In this document: one piece after another, positions 1-7,052 of the stretch | Layout of the letters: the number at the start of each line of letters is the position of its first letter | Position numbering within the stretch: position 1 is the first letter of the stretch | DNA from: Gemmatimonadaceae bacterium | Lineage (GTDB): Bacteria > Latescibacterota > UBA2968 > UBA8231 | Assembly: GCA_026706075.1 (NCBI GenBank) | Contig: JAPOZM010000007.1 | Coordinates: 96,220 to 160,219, forward strand | Reading direction: 5' to 3' | DNA length: 64,000 nt | Program-made: the position numbers and the translations under genes | Notes under the pieces: generated by a model | The model's input: the letters and a program-made list of their open reading frames with translations, nothing else | Database searches by the model: none | What the model was told of the DNA's origin: nothing

Positions 1-296
1 TGAACAACTCCATCCTGCTCGTGCACCATGTTTCCAGCGCCCTCAGGAGACGGCGTTCTTCCCCCAAGGAGGCCGTCATCCGGGCCGCCTTCCAGCGCCT
101 GCGGCCGATCTTCATCACCACCTTCACCACGGTAGTGGGATTCGTGCCTCTCCTGTTGCAGCCGGACCGCTCCGATTTCTGGTACACCCTGGCCCTCGGG
201 ACCTCGGGCGGCCTGATCTCTTCCTCCGTGCTGTTGGTGCTGGTGGTGCCGCTTCTTCTGATGAGAAGGGATCCGCCGGGGTCGCGGCCGGCATGA
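1..296 (+). CDS. RND-family efflux transporter, C-terminal end (partial)
   Basis: The frame is open at the left edge (codons in register from base 3), so this is only the end of a large gene. The visible residues NNSILLV then a basic loop, then RLRPIFITTFTTVVGFVPLLL and a last hydrophobic helix match the end of the second transmembrane half of AcrB/HAE-type RND pumps, where a conserved NN[AS]I.LVD helix is followed by a RLRPI.MT.....G..PL motif. Such proteins use the proton gradient to export drugs, lipids or metals through a tripartite complex. The usual D after LLV is H here. The gene lies directly upstream of a broken acyl carrier protein gene; whether they once formed a unit cannot be told. 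Substrate unknown. Confidence 0.85.
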   Translation, partial: NNSILLVHHVSSALRRRRSSPKEAVIRAAFQRLRPIFITTFTTVVGFVPLLLQPDRSDFWYTLALGTSGGLISSSVLLVLVVPLLLMRRDPPGSRPA

Positions 297-383
297 CGCC
301 AGCCGGCGCCATTGGAACCCTGGACGTTTCGTGATAGATTGAGTGCGAAGCGCAAGATCGCTTGCTTGCCAGGAGAACGAGGA

Positions 384-730
384 ATGTCACACGACCAAGA
401 CGAGGTCAACCCTTAGCGAATCACGCGGACATAACCCTGCGGGTGAAGAGACTCATCGTTTGAGGCGCTCAACCTTCAGGTCAAACCCGAAGAGATCCCC
501 GATGACGAGGCGATCTTCGGCGGCGGATTCGGATTGGACTCGATCGCTACCTTGGAGGCGGATTCGGATTGGACTCGATCGCTACCTTGGAGATCGTCTT
601 CGCCATGGAGGAGGAATTCGGACTGGAGGTAGAGGACGACGAGTTGCAGGCAGGGCTCTTCGACTCAGTGAAAGCTCTGAGCAAATACGTCGAAAGCAAA
701 TTGCCGGCACACCGCGCGATATCACCATGA
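384..730 (+). pseudogene. Acyl carrier protein, frameshifted pseudogene
   Basis: Pieced together over three frames this reads as an acyl carrier protein of about 80-90 residues: MSHDQDEV at the start, then VKRLIV, EALNLQVKPEEIPDDE, FGLDSIATLE with the phosphopantetheine serine in DSI, then IVFAMEEEFGLEVEDDE and a C-terminal helix ending at the TGA at 728-730. Three lesions break it: an early frame change after the ninth codon, one extra T near 459 (GTT-T-GAG), and a perfect 35-bp tandem duplication at 522-591 that copies the serine-site segment and shifts frame. The ATG of the next gene overlaps the stop (ATGA), as in an operon. An ACP would carry acyl intermediates in fatty acid, polyketide or related synthesis. 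Programmed frameshifting is very unlikely with three lesions. Confidence 0.75.
522..591 (+). repeat. Perfect 35-bp tandem duplication inside the ACP gene
   Basis: Bases 522-556 and 557-591 are identical 35-mers (beginning ggcggattcggattggac). Because 35 is not a multiple of 3, the second copy throws the ACP reading frame. The repeat spans the codons for the phosphopantetheinylation motif GLDSIATLE. Perfect identity of the two copies suggests a recent slippage or unequal exchange event, or an assembly error. Confidence 0.9.
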
Positions 731-1134
731 CGAATCCCTGGATCGCCTGTCAGATTCTCGACCTGACTCCCTATTTCAACAACGACGGGATTTCATTCGA
801 CGACAATCGTGGGGATGGCGATTTCGCCGGACAGGGAGTTACCTACCCAGCGGAGGATTTGCCGCCCTCCAATGCTCTGGTGGTGTGCCATGGCGTGCCC
901 TTTCGCTTCCCCGACAAGGGAGACGGCCTGAACAGCAACATTTCGATGGAGGGACAACGCATCTCCGTATCGCAAGCCAGGTTTGCCAACCTCTTCCTCT
1001 TGGGCGCGGCAAAGGAGAACAGCCTGGAAGACGTCATCCGATTCGTGTATGGCAGTGGCAGGCAACATGAGACGCCTCCGGGATGGAAGCCCCGCGTCCC
1101 GGACTGGCACCCAAGCCGGCCCCCGGAGCCCTGA
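727..1134 (+). CDS. Small hypothetical protein with beta-sandwich-like segment, 3' end cut by IS remnant
   Basis: The start ATG overlaps the ACP stop codon (ATGA). The protein begins MTNPWIACQILDLTPYFNNDG and continues with D.NRGDGDFAGQG.TYPAE and DGVPFRFP-type text. A run of the type 'YNN.GI..D...GDFDGQG.S.PAE...G....DGVPF.FP' is familiar to me from accessory beta-sandwich segments of glycosidases and related proteins, so a carbohydrate- or ligand-binding fold is possible. The natural coding sequence seems to last to about 1060-1070 (VIRFVYGSG); the last 20 or so codons, rich in P, R and W, look like read-through into the adjacent insertion sequence. So the gene is probably truncated. Function not recognised. 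Confidence 0.5.
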   Translation: MTNPWIACQILDLTPYFNNDGISFDDNRGDGDFAGQGVTYPAEDLPPSNALVVCHGVPFRFPDKGDGLNSNISMEGQRISVSQARFANLFLLGAAKENSLEDVIRFVYGSGRQHETPPGWKPRVPDWHPSRPPEP

Positions 1135-1148
1135 GGAGCCCCCTGCGC

Positions 1149-1803
1149 TCAGGCGGCCCGGTGGTAGACATCGCTGGGGGTCTCGTAGTCGATGGCTTGG
1201 TGCGGCCGCTCGAGGTTGTAGAAGCGGAAGTAGGCCGCCACGCCCTCGATCCAACTCGGGGACGGTGTCGTAGGCCTTCAGGTAGATGTCCTCGTACTTC
1301 AGGGAGCGCCACAGCCGCTCGATGAAGATGTTGTCCAGCGCTCGGCCGCGGCCGTCCATGCTCACCCGGGCCCCGGCCGCCCCTGGCTCAGGGCCTCCTC
1401 CAACACCTCCAGGCAGAAGGCCGCGTCGAGGGTGTTGGAGACCCGCCAGGCCAGCACGTAGCGGCTGAACCAGTCCATGACCGCCACCAGGAAAACGAAG
1501 CCGGAAGGCAGGGGCAGATAGGTGATGTCGCTGCACCACACCTGGTCCGGCCGGTCCACGGTCACCCCTCGCAGCAGATACGGATAGACCCGATGCTGAG
1601 GGTTGGGGAAGGTCGGTCGGGGCCGGGGGTAGATCCGGTCGATGGCGTTCATCAGCTCGAGGGTGAGCGGGTCCGCCGCCACCGGTTGGTAGTAGAAGCT
1701 CGAAGGGGGCAGCCCGAGCACTTGGCACTGGCGGTGGACGCTCAGTTGGGGATGCTGGGGCTCGATCAGCGCCCGGCGCTCAGCGATCTCGCTTTGGCAC
1801 GAT
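1149..1803 (-). mobile_element. IS3-family insertion sequence remnant (orfB transposase, frameshifted, no orfA)
   Basis: Reading the minus strand from about 1803: SEIAERRALIEP.HPQLS, LGLPPSSFYYQP, NAIDRIY, RPDQVWCSDITYLPL, VMDWFSRYVLAWRVSNT, LEEALSQG, then after a frame change VSMDGRGRALDNIFIERLWR and KYEDIYLKAY, then a second frame change near 1255 and AAYFRFYNLERPHQAIDYET to a TGA at 1151-1149. This is the DDE integrase domain of an IS3-family orfB; the first catalytic D (CSDITY) and the E (in FIERLW) remain. The stretch normally holding the second D is missing between LSQG and VSMDG, so there is an internal deletion of roughly 30-40 codons. No orfA is present upstream and I could not identify terminal inverted repeats. 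A dead IS relic that truncates the gene at 727 and abuts the antitoxin gene at 1832. Confidence 0.85.
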
Positions 1804-1831
1804 CCAGACTAACGATGCTCCGGGAGGCACG

Positions 1832-2110
1832 ATGAATAGACATGTCGGCAGCAGTCTTGATGAGTTCCTCGCAGACGAGGGCCTTCTCGGCGAAGCAGAG
1901 GCGACGGCCGTGAAGCGCGTTATCGCCTATCAGTTGAGTCAGTTCATGGAGGAGAACAAGCTGTCCAAGTCGGCCATGGCCAAGCGCATGCAAACCAGTC
2001 GGTCAGCGCTGGATCGTCTGCTTGACGCGTCCAATCCCTCCGTAACGCTGCAGACAATGGACCGGGCTGCGCGGGCCCTGGGCAAGAAGCTCCGCATCGA
2101 GCTGACCTGA
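1832..2110 (+). CDS. XRE-family HTH antitoxin-like protein, orphan
   Basis: A 92-residue protein with an N-terminal acidic segment (SLDEFLADEGLLGEAEATA) and a helix-turn-helix of the Cro/CI type at about residues 35-80 (MEENKLSKSAMAKRMQTSRSALDRLLDAS). This arrangement, ending in RAARALGKKLRIEL, is typical of HigA-type antitoxins paired with a RelE/ParE-like toxin encoded just upstream. Here the upstream position is occupied by the IS3 remnant, so the toxin gene is missing, probably lost with the insertion. Start ATG has a good Shine-Dalgarno-like gggagg 7 bases upstream. It may still act as a DNA-binding repressor. Confidence 0.75.
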   Translation: MNRHVGSSLDEFLADEGLLGEAEATAVKRVIAYQLSQFMEENKLSKSAMAKRMQTSRSALDRLLDASNPSVTLQTMDRAARALGKKLRIELT

Positions 2111-2129
2111 CTCGGAAACCCAAGTGCCC

Positions 2130-2435
2130 ATGAAGAATCCGCCACACCCCGGCAAGGCCGTGCGCGTGTCCTGTCTGGAACCGCTCGGCCTGACGGCCAC
2201 GCAGGGGGCGAAGGTCCTTGGGGTCAGCCGCCAGGCCCTGTCGAATCTGGTGAATGGTCGCGCCCGCATTCCCGGCGACATGGCCGTCCGCCTGGCCAAG
2301 GCCATCGGCTCGACGACGGAGACCTGGATACGGCTGCAGGCGGCCTACGATGTCGCGCAGGCGCGGGCACGCGAGGAAGAGATCGAGGTCGAGCGCTACG
2401 AGCCGCGGCTGGTTAAGGCATCCGGCGCCGAGTGA
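2130..2435 (+). CDS. higA: HigA-family addiction module antidote protein, orphan
   Basis: About 101 residues, MKNPPHPGKAVRVSCLEPLGL at the N-terminus, followed by the HTH (TQGAKVLGVSRQALSNLVNG) and IPGDMAVRLAKAIG, then ETWIRLQAAYDVAQ. These are hallmark segments of HigA antidotes, which neutralise the HigB mRNA interferase and repress their operon. The ATG at 2130 fits the family start (M.N.PHPG) better than the GTG at 2124. No HigB-like ORF lies next to it; the gene follows another antitoxin by about 20 bp. The 3' end sequence (EEEIEVERYE) recurs as a fragment at 4557. Function as an antidote is inferred from family; its toxin is absent. Confidence 0.85.
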   Translation: MKNPPHPGKAVRVSCLEPLGLTATQGAKVLGVSRQALSNLVNGRARIPGDMAVRLAKAIGSTTETWIRLQAAYDVAQARAREEEIEVERYEPRLVKASGAE

Positions 2436-2486
2436 AGTGACACCTCGCCATCGGACTGCCACGCGGGGGCGAGGAGGGAACTGCAG

Positions 2487-3353
2487 GTGAGATACTACTT
2501 GCGCGAGAATGTCCGGCGTTACGAGATCATGACCCGGATGGGCCTGGAAGACTGGGCAAGGCAGCTGTATGGTGGCATCGACTTCCACGACTTCTCCTCC
2601 CGGGGATTCCTCGAGATGGCCCTGCCGAAGCTCCGGTTCAGGACGCCTGATCCAGAGGCGCTTGAACTTGGCACGGGCGTGGGCCCGGTAGCCCTGTACC
2701 TTGCAGACCGGGGCTACAGAGTCACCGGTTATGATTTGATTCCGGAGGCGATCCGGAAGGCCAGGGAGATAGCCGCCGAGCGAGGCTTGGCCATTGCGTA
2801 CGAGGTCGTGGACGTGACGGCGATTCCGCGGAATGGGCGGCAGTTCGACTTGATACTCGACAGCTACTGCATCAACCACATCGTCTTCGCAAGAGAGCGC
2901 AGGTCCGTCTTCGAGAGCGTCAAGGCCATGCTGAAGCCCAAGGGCTACTACCTCGTGAGTTCCTCTGTCTATGAGTCCGGGCGGCACAGCCCGGAGAGGA
3001 GAGTCGTAGATCGCTCCACCGGCCAGACTTACGATACCTATGACGGCGATTGCCTCTACGATCCGTCAACAGACTACTACTACGAGCCGCTGGAGAAGGC
3101 TCCTTCCGAACTGGAGCAGGCAGTTCCCTGCAGCGACACACTGGTCATCAACGGCAAGACCTACATTCCCAAGCGGTGCTATCGAGATGGGAAGAGGCTC
3201 GCAGCGGAGGTGGAATCCTACGGCTTCGAGTGTGTTCTGCAACATGGTGAGTATGGGGAGAACTCGATCTATGTCCATAGGGGGAGCGGGATGGCTCCCG
3301 GGTTCGACCCGGCTGGCTCAAGGCCGGTAGATGCTCCACATGAGACCTGTTGA
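2487..3353 (+). CDS. Class I SAM-dependent methyltransferase
   Basis: A 288-residue protein with a class I methyltransferase Rossmann core at about residues 55-155: motif I ELGTGVGPVALYLADRGY (SAM-binding glycine loop), acidic residue at YDLIPEAI, then VVDVTAIP and FDLILDSYCINHIV as motif IV/post-I. The C-terminal 130 residues (YDTYDGDCLYD, YYEPLEKAPSE, NGKTYIPKRCY) are not recognised and may bind the substrate. Start GTG at 2487 is preceded by gaggaggg with 6-7 base spacing. It overlaps the next gene (phosphotransferase) by 23 bp, so the two are probably co-translated. Base composition is visibly less GC-extreme than the chromosomal genes to the right, consistent with an acquired cassette. 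Substrate unknown. Confidence 0.85.
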   Translation: MRYYLRENVRRYEIMTRMGLEDWARQLYGGIDFHDFSSRGFLEMALPKLRFRTPDPEALELGTGVGPVALYLADRGYRVTGYDLIPEAIRKAREIAAERGLAIAYEVVDVTAIPRNGRQFDLILDSYCINHIVFARERRSVFESVKAMLKPKGYYLVSSSVYESGRHSPERRVVDRSTGQTYDTYDGDCLYDPSTDYYYEPLEKAPSELEQAVPCSDTLVINGKTYIPKRCYRDGKRLAAEVESYGFECVLQHGEYGENSIYVHRGSGMAPGFDPAGSRPVDAPHETC

Positions 3354-4197
3354 GGATTGGCTGTGCAGCTGTATCGGGCGAGGCCTGGTGGTCAGTTGTC
3401 ATCGGGATATGGGAGGAGAAAGTGGCTGCGGTGTGTGGAGCTGCGATGTAGAGCTGGATGGTTTGCCCAGGCAAGTCATACTCAAGGTCTATCAGGCTGG
3501 ATTCGCGGACGGTTCGGGGTTGGGTCCCGGTGGCGCCGCCAGGAAGAGCGCACTGGCTCTCTCTGAACTGCGCAGGTTCGGGGTTCCAACACCCAGGCTG
3601 ATCGGCCACGCGTCGAGAGGAGACATGGCGGCCATAGTCTACCAGAAGGTGCAGGCGCGTCCATGGACTGCGACCACAAGGCTGGAGGCCGCGGAAGCAC
3701 TGGCGAAGCTGCACATGATCCCCATCTCGGAGATCGGTGACGAGCTTGCCTGCCTCGTCAGATCATCCGTACCCAACAGAGATCGGACTCTCAACGGCCT
3801 GAAGGACTACCGGGATCTCGAGGAGTCGGCGTCCGAATGGTGGGCTGAGTACCCGGAGCTGCGGGGAGAAATCGAGTGGCTCCGCGCAGGCGGCGAGCCA
3901 CAGTCAGCGAGGGGAGCGCTCGTCCACGGCGACTACTTCTCAGGGAACCTGCTGGCGAGTGACGCGGGACTCAAGATTGTCGACTGGGACCTTCTCGCAC
4001 TAGGTGATCCCATGTGGGATCTGGGTTTCCTGGTCGGGGCGGATAGAGAGGTTGGGGAGGAAGAAGCCGCAGGAGTTGTGGCGGCCTACAGCAGAATGGC
4101 TCCGGTGGACAGGGCGGTTGTGTCCTGGCACAGGCGTTGTTGGAGGGCTTTCTGGAAGCTGAGAGAGCTGAGGGAGAGGGGGCTTGCAGAGACCTAG
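3331..4197 (+). CDS. Aminoglycoside phosphotransferase (APH)-like kinase
   Basis: A 288-residue kinase-fold protein. Visible motifs: VILKVYQ (ATP-anchoring lysine in the N-lobe), catalytic loop VHGDYFSGNLL (HGD...N), and the metal-binding IVDWDLLALGDPMWDLGFL corresponding to the DFD/DWD...GDP motif of APH/choline kinase-type enzymes. It therefore probably phosphorylates a hydroxyl of a small molecule; the family ranges from antibiotic resistance to homoserine, fructosamine and choline kinases, so no substrate is assigned. The start ATG 3331 overlaps the methyltransferase gene (ATG 3340 is an alternative). The 3' end overlaps the ParB-like gene by 14 bp. The tight three-gene overlap suggests one functional cassette. 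Confidence 0.8.
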   Translation: MLHMRPVEDWLCSCIGRGLVVSCHRDMGGESGCGVWSCDVELDGLPRQVILKVYQAGFADGSGLGPGGAARKSALALSELRRFGVPTPRLIGHASRGDMAAIVYQKVQARPWTATTRLEAAEALAKLHMIPISEIGDELACLVRSSVPNRDRTLNGLKDYRDLEESASEWWAEYPELRGEIEWLRAGGEPQSARGALVHGDYFSGNLLASDAGLKIVDWDLLALGDPMWDLGFLVGADREVGEEEAAGVVAAYSRMAPVDRAVVSWHRRCWRAFWKLRELRERGLAET

Positions 4198-4552
4198 ACG
4201 AGAGACCCACTCGACGAGGGTTGGGGGCAAGAGGTACATCTGGTACACGGAGCGGCTGTGGAAGCTGGCCCGGGAGCTGCCCGAGTTTGAAATCGAGGTG
4301 GAGAGCATTCGGGAACTGGATCGGGACTGCTGGTTCGGCACGGGTCGCACGCCGACCATCCGGGAGGTGGCCGCTCACTGTAAACGGATCAATGAGGCCA
4401 ACTCCGCATTCCCTGTCATTCTCAACGAGAACGGCGGTCTGATGGACGGAGGGCACCGTCTGGCGCGTGCCTTGCTCGAAGGGAGGAGGACGATCAAGGC
4501 TGTCCAGTTCACGCAGACGCCTGAGCCGGACGTGATTGAAGAGGTCGGTTAG
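4184..4552 (+). CDS. Small ParB-like nuclease-domain protein
   Basis: Up to 122 residues, but no ATG exists near the start; TTG 4184 overlapping the upstream gene is the only canonical candidate and the conserved part begins near RYIWYTERLWKLARELP. The core contains PTIREVAAHCKRINEAN and the ParB-box-like NGGLMDGGHRLARALLEGR, followed by TIKAVQF. Short ParB-like proteins of this kind (DGGHR.A.AL..G....AV.F) act in partition-unrelated contexts, often near mobile or defence genes, and are frequently annotated as chromosome-partitioning ParB although far shorter than true ParB. Real function unknown. Third gene of the overlapping methyltransferase/kinase cassette. Confidence 0.65.
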   Translation: MQRPRRETHSTRVGGKRYIWYTERLWKLARELPEFEIEVESIRELDRDCWFGTGRTPTIREVAAHCKRINEANSAFPVILNENGGLMDGGHRLARALLEGRRTIKAVQFTQTPEPDVIEEVG

Positions 4553-4556
4553 TGCC

Positions 4557-4610
4557 GCGCGGACCCAGGAGGAAGAGATGGAGGTCGAGCGCTATGCTTG
4601 TGAAGCTCGC
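4557..4610 (+). pseudogene. Fragment of a higA 3' end
   Basis: Bases 4557-4596 match 2361-2400 of the higA gene with about 7 differences over 40 positions. The frame reads AARTQEEEMEVERYA against RARAREEEIEVERYE in HigA. Nothing of the HTH part is present upstream, so it is a gene relic. The two related segments flank the methyltransferase / phosphotransferase / ParB-like cassette like imperfect direct repeats, suggesting that the cassette entered or was rearranged at a higA locus. Confidence 0.6.
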
Positions 4611-4652
4611 TTTTTCACATCCCGCCCGCGCCCAGAAAGGGAGCCGCCCACG

Positions 4653-4835
4653 ATGAATCCCGAGTACTGCCCCCGCTGCCGCGCCTCCCGCAACGTCTCC
4701 GTGCAGAGCATCAGCCGGCGAGTGACCACGCCGGACGGTGAGGTCCGCTCGGTCCGAACCCGCAGCTATCACTGCGGTTCCTGCCGTCAGTTCATCCGCA
4801 GCGAGGAGATCGAGGAAGGGGTGGCCGCCTCGTGA
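4653..4835 (+). CDS. Small zinc-ribbon protein
   Basis: A 60-residue protein, MNPEYCPRCRASRNVSVQSI then RTRSYHCGSCRQFIRSEEIEE. Two CxxC pairs (CPRC and CGSC, 32 residues apart) form a treble-clef/zinc-ribbon pattern. Start ATG 4653 is preceded by gaaagggagc at usual distance. Its stop overlaps the GTG start of the SDR gene by 4 bases (GTGA), implying translational coupling. Role unknown; small zinc ribbons of this sort are common in this type of genome next to metabolic genes. Confidence 0.7.
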   Translation: MNPEYCPRCRASRNVSVQSISRRVTTPDGEVRSVRTRSYHCGSCRQFIRSEEIEEGVAAS

Positions 4836-5578
4836 GCCCCGGAGGGTCAGGAGACCAGCCCCTCCGCGGCAAGGTCGCCGTCGTCACCGGGGCCGGCCGC
4901 GGCATCGGACGGGCCATCGCCCTCGCCTACGCCGAATCCGGAGCGGCGGTCTGCTGCACGGCCCGCACCCGGGAGCAGATCGACGATACGGCGGCGCTCA
5001 TACGCCGCGCGGGCGGGACCGGGATCGCCGTGGCCGCCGACGTCACCGACCCCGAAGCCGTGACGCGAATGTTCGACGCGGCGGTGGAGGCCCTGGGCGG
5101 TGTCGACATCCTGGTCGCCAATGCCGGCGGCGTTCTCGAGTCGAAGCCGGTCACGGAGGGCGACCCCGCCCTCTGGGAGGCGACCGTGGCCGTGAACCTC
5201 TTCGGCGCCTACCACTGCATCCGCGCCGCCATCCCTCACCTGAGGCGGCGCGGCGGCGGCAAGATCCTCACCATGGGCTCGGGCATGGGCCACAACGGCC
5301 TGGCCGGGCACTCGGCCTACTGCTGCGCCAAGGCCGCCCTGTGGATGCTGGTCCGCGTCAGCGCCCGCGAGCTGTGGGCCGACGGCATCAGCGTCAACGA
5401 GCTGATCCCCGGGCCGGTGCTCACCGACGCCACCCGCGGCGGCGGCGCGGTGGCCGGCATCGACAGCGAGTGGGTGAAGTCCCCGGAGGAGGTGGTGCCC
5501 CTGGCCTTGTTCCTGGCCACCCAGCCGGACGTGGGGCCCACGGCGCAGAGCTTCAGCCTCATGCGCCGCGACGGCTGA
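4832..5578 (+). CDS. SDR-family NAD(P)-dependent oxidoreductase
   Basis: A 248-residue classical short-chain dehydrogenase/reductase. Cofactor-binding TGAGRGIGRAIA at residues 19-30, NAGG at about 95, and active site with the YxxxK catalytic pair as YCCAK, preceded by the expected serine region (MGSGMGHNGLAGHSA). C-terminal I.VNELIPGPVLTDATR is the usual substrate loop. FabG-like enzymes reduce keto groups; genome-context families use them for polyols and sugars. The start GTG overlaps the zinc-ribbon stop codon. A later ATG is not available before the glycine motif. Substrate unknown. Confidence 0.9.
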   Translation: MSPGGSGDQPLRGKVAVVTGAGRGIGRAIALAYAESGAAVCCTARTREQIDDTAALIRRAGGTGIAVAADVTDPEAVTRMFDAAVEALGGVDILVANAGGVLESKPVTEGDPALWEATVAVNLFGAYHCIRAAIPHLRRRGGGKILTMGSGMGHNGLAGHSAYCCAKAALWMLVRVSARELWADGISVNELIPGPVLTDATRGGGAVAGIDSEWVKSPEEVVPLALFLATQPDVGPTAQSFSLMRRDG

Positions 5579-5651
5579 CTCGCTTCCCGCGGTCCGAGTG
5601 CCCGAGTGCGGGTTCCCGTCTCCCGGGGCGCCGCGCCGGCGACATCCAGGA

Positions 5652-7052
5652 TCAGAGGGGCGGCCGTTCCTGGCTCCAGGGGGCGAGCTGCTCGAAGGCC
5701 CGGGCCGCTCGCAGGACGGTGAGGTCCTGCCGCCAGCCGCCGATGATCTGCAGGCCTACGGGCAGGCCGTCGACGAAGCCGCAGGGTACGGTGGCGGCCG
5801 GCAGGCCGGTGAGGTTCACCGGGTAGGTGAAGGCCGTCCAGCTCAGGTAGGTGGTCTCGCGGCCGGAGATCGAGCCCGGGTGGTCGTCGCCGGCGGCGAA
5901 GGCGGTGATCGGCAGGGTCGGCGTCAGCAGCAGGTCGCGGCTCTCGAAGAACTCCCGCCACTGGTGGTAGTAGGGGTTGCGCTCCAGGTAGGCGGCCGCC
6001 ACGTCCGTGCCGCGGAACCGGAAGCCCTCCTCGACGACGGCCCGCAGGCCGGGGTCGAGGCGGTCGGCGATGTTGTCGAAGTCGTCGCGGAAGGTGGCGG
6101 CGAAGGCCGTCGACCACAGGGTGTGGAGAAAACGCCAGGGATCGTCGGTCTGGGGGTGCGCTTCCTCGAGGGTGCAGCCGAGGTCAGCGAACCGGAGGGC
6201 GGCGGCCCGGGCGGTCTCGACGACCCGGGGATCGACGGCGGCGTACCCGAGGTCTGAGGACCAGGCCGCGCGCAGTCCGTCCACTCCGCCCTCGATTTGG
6301 TCCAGCGCCACCGGCTCGGCCGGCATGGAGGTGCGGTCCCGCGCGTCGGGGCCGGCCATGGTCTGCAACATGAGGACCGCGTCGGCCACGGTGCGCGTGA
6401 TCGGTCCGGCGTGGGACAGGGTCTCCACCACGCTGGCCGGATGCTGGGGGATCCGGCCCCAGGAGGGCTTGAAGCCGAAGGCGCCGCAGAAGGCGGCGGG
6501 GATGCGGATCGAGCCGGCGCCGTCGGTGCCCTGGGCGAGGGCCCCCAGACCCGCTGCCACCGCCGCCGCGGCGCCGCCGCTGGAACCGCCGGGCGTGCGG
6601 CCGTGCCGCCAGGGGTTGTGGGTCGGTCCGCAGACGCGGTTGCCGGAGTCCCCCTTCCACCCCAGCTCCGGGGTGTTCGTCTTGCCGAGCAGGACCATAC
6701 CGGCGTCGCGCAGGCGTTCGGTGAGGGGGGCGTCGAAGTCGGGGACCCAGTCGGCGGTCGTCAGCGAGCCCCGGGTGGTGCGGATCCCTCGCGTCGCCGT
6801 CAGGTCCTTCAGCGAGCCGGGAATGCCGGCCAGCGGCGGGACCTGATCGCCGCCGGCGTACGCGGTTTCGGCGGCGCGCGCTTCCGCCATGGCCCGCTCG
6901 GGGGTGACCGTGACGAAGGCGTTGAGATCCGCGTCGACCGCCTCGATCCGACGCAGCGCCGCTTCGGCGGCCTCCACCGGGGACAGCTCCCGGCGGCGGT
7001 AGAGCCGCCGCAGCTCGAGGGCGGAGTGATAGCACAGGTCCGTGTCGTTCAT
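5652..7052 (-). CDS. Amidase (amidase signature family)
   Basis: A 466-residue amidase-signature hydrolase. The Ser-cisSer-Lys triad is visible: lysine in GIPGSLKDL (about residue 80), cis-serine in TPGGSSGGAAAAVAAG, and nucleophilic serine in TDGAGSIRIPAAFCGAFGFKP. C-terminal TGLPAATVPCGF.DGLPVGLQIIG is the conserved end of the family. Cytoplasmic, no signal peptide. The enzymes hydrolyse carboxamides; members include GatA-like, indoleacetamide and 6-aminohexanoate hydrolases. There is no GatB/GatC neighbour, so a GatA role is unlikely. ATG at 7052 overlaps the stop of the upstream oxidoreductase (ATGA), giving a two-gene operon. Confidence 0.92.
   Translation of the reverse strand: MNDTDLCYHSALELRRLYRRRELSPVEAAEAALRRIEAVDADLNAFVTVTPERAMAEARAAETAYAGGDQVPPLAGIPGSLKDLTATRGIRTTRGSLTTADWVPDFDAPLTERLRDAGMVLLGKTNTPELGWKGDSGNRVCGPTHNPWRHGRTPGGSSGGAAAAVAAGLGALAQGTDGAGSIRIPAAFCGAFGFKPSWGRIPQHPASVVETLSHAGPITRTVADAVLMLQTMAGPDARDRTSMPAEPVALDQIEGGVDGLRAAWSSDLGYAAVDPRVVETARAAALRFADLGCTLEEAHPQTDDPWRFLHTLWSTAFAATFRDDFDNIADRLDPGLRAVVEEGFRFRGTDVAAAYLERNPYYHQWREFFESRDLLLTPTLPITAFAAGDDHPGSISGRETTYLSWTAFTYPVNLTGLPAATVPCGFVDGLPVGLQIIGGWRQDLTVLRAARAFEQLAPWSQERPPL

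Noticed and set aside
343..1134. A 263-codon open frame across the ACP region
   Set aside because: Only its end (from 727) codes for a plausible protein; the first part is out of frame with the acyl carrier protein it overlaps and includes the 35-bp duplication.
793..1728. A 311-codon minus-strand open frame
   Set aside because: It joins fragments in the wrong frame; only residues around the IERLW motif belong to the IS3 transposase, which uses two other frames before and after.
4184..4552. Assignment as chromosome-partitioning ParB
   Set aside because: Too short, no HTH or C-terminal dimer domain, and no parA or parS in the area.
5652..7052. Assignment as GatA of the tRNA amidotransferase
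   Set aside because: No gatB or gatC nearby, and the operon partner is a sugar-type oxidoreductase; the amidase signature alone does not define GatA.
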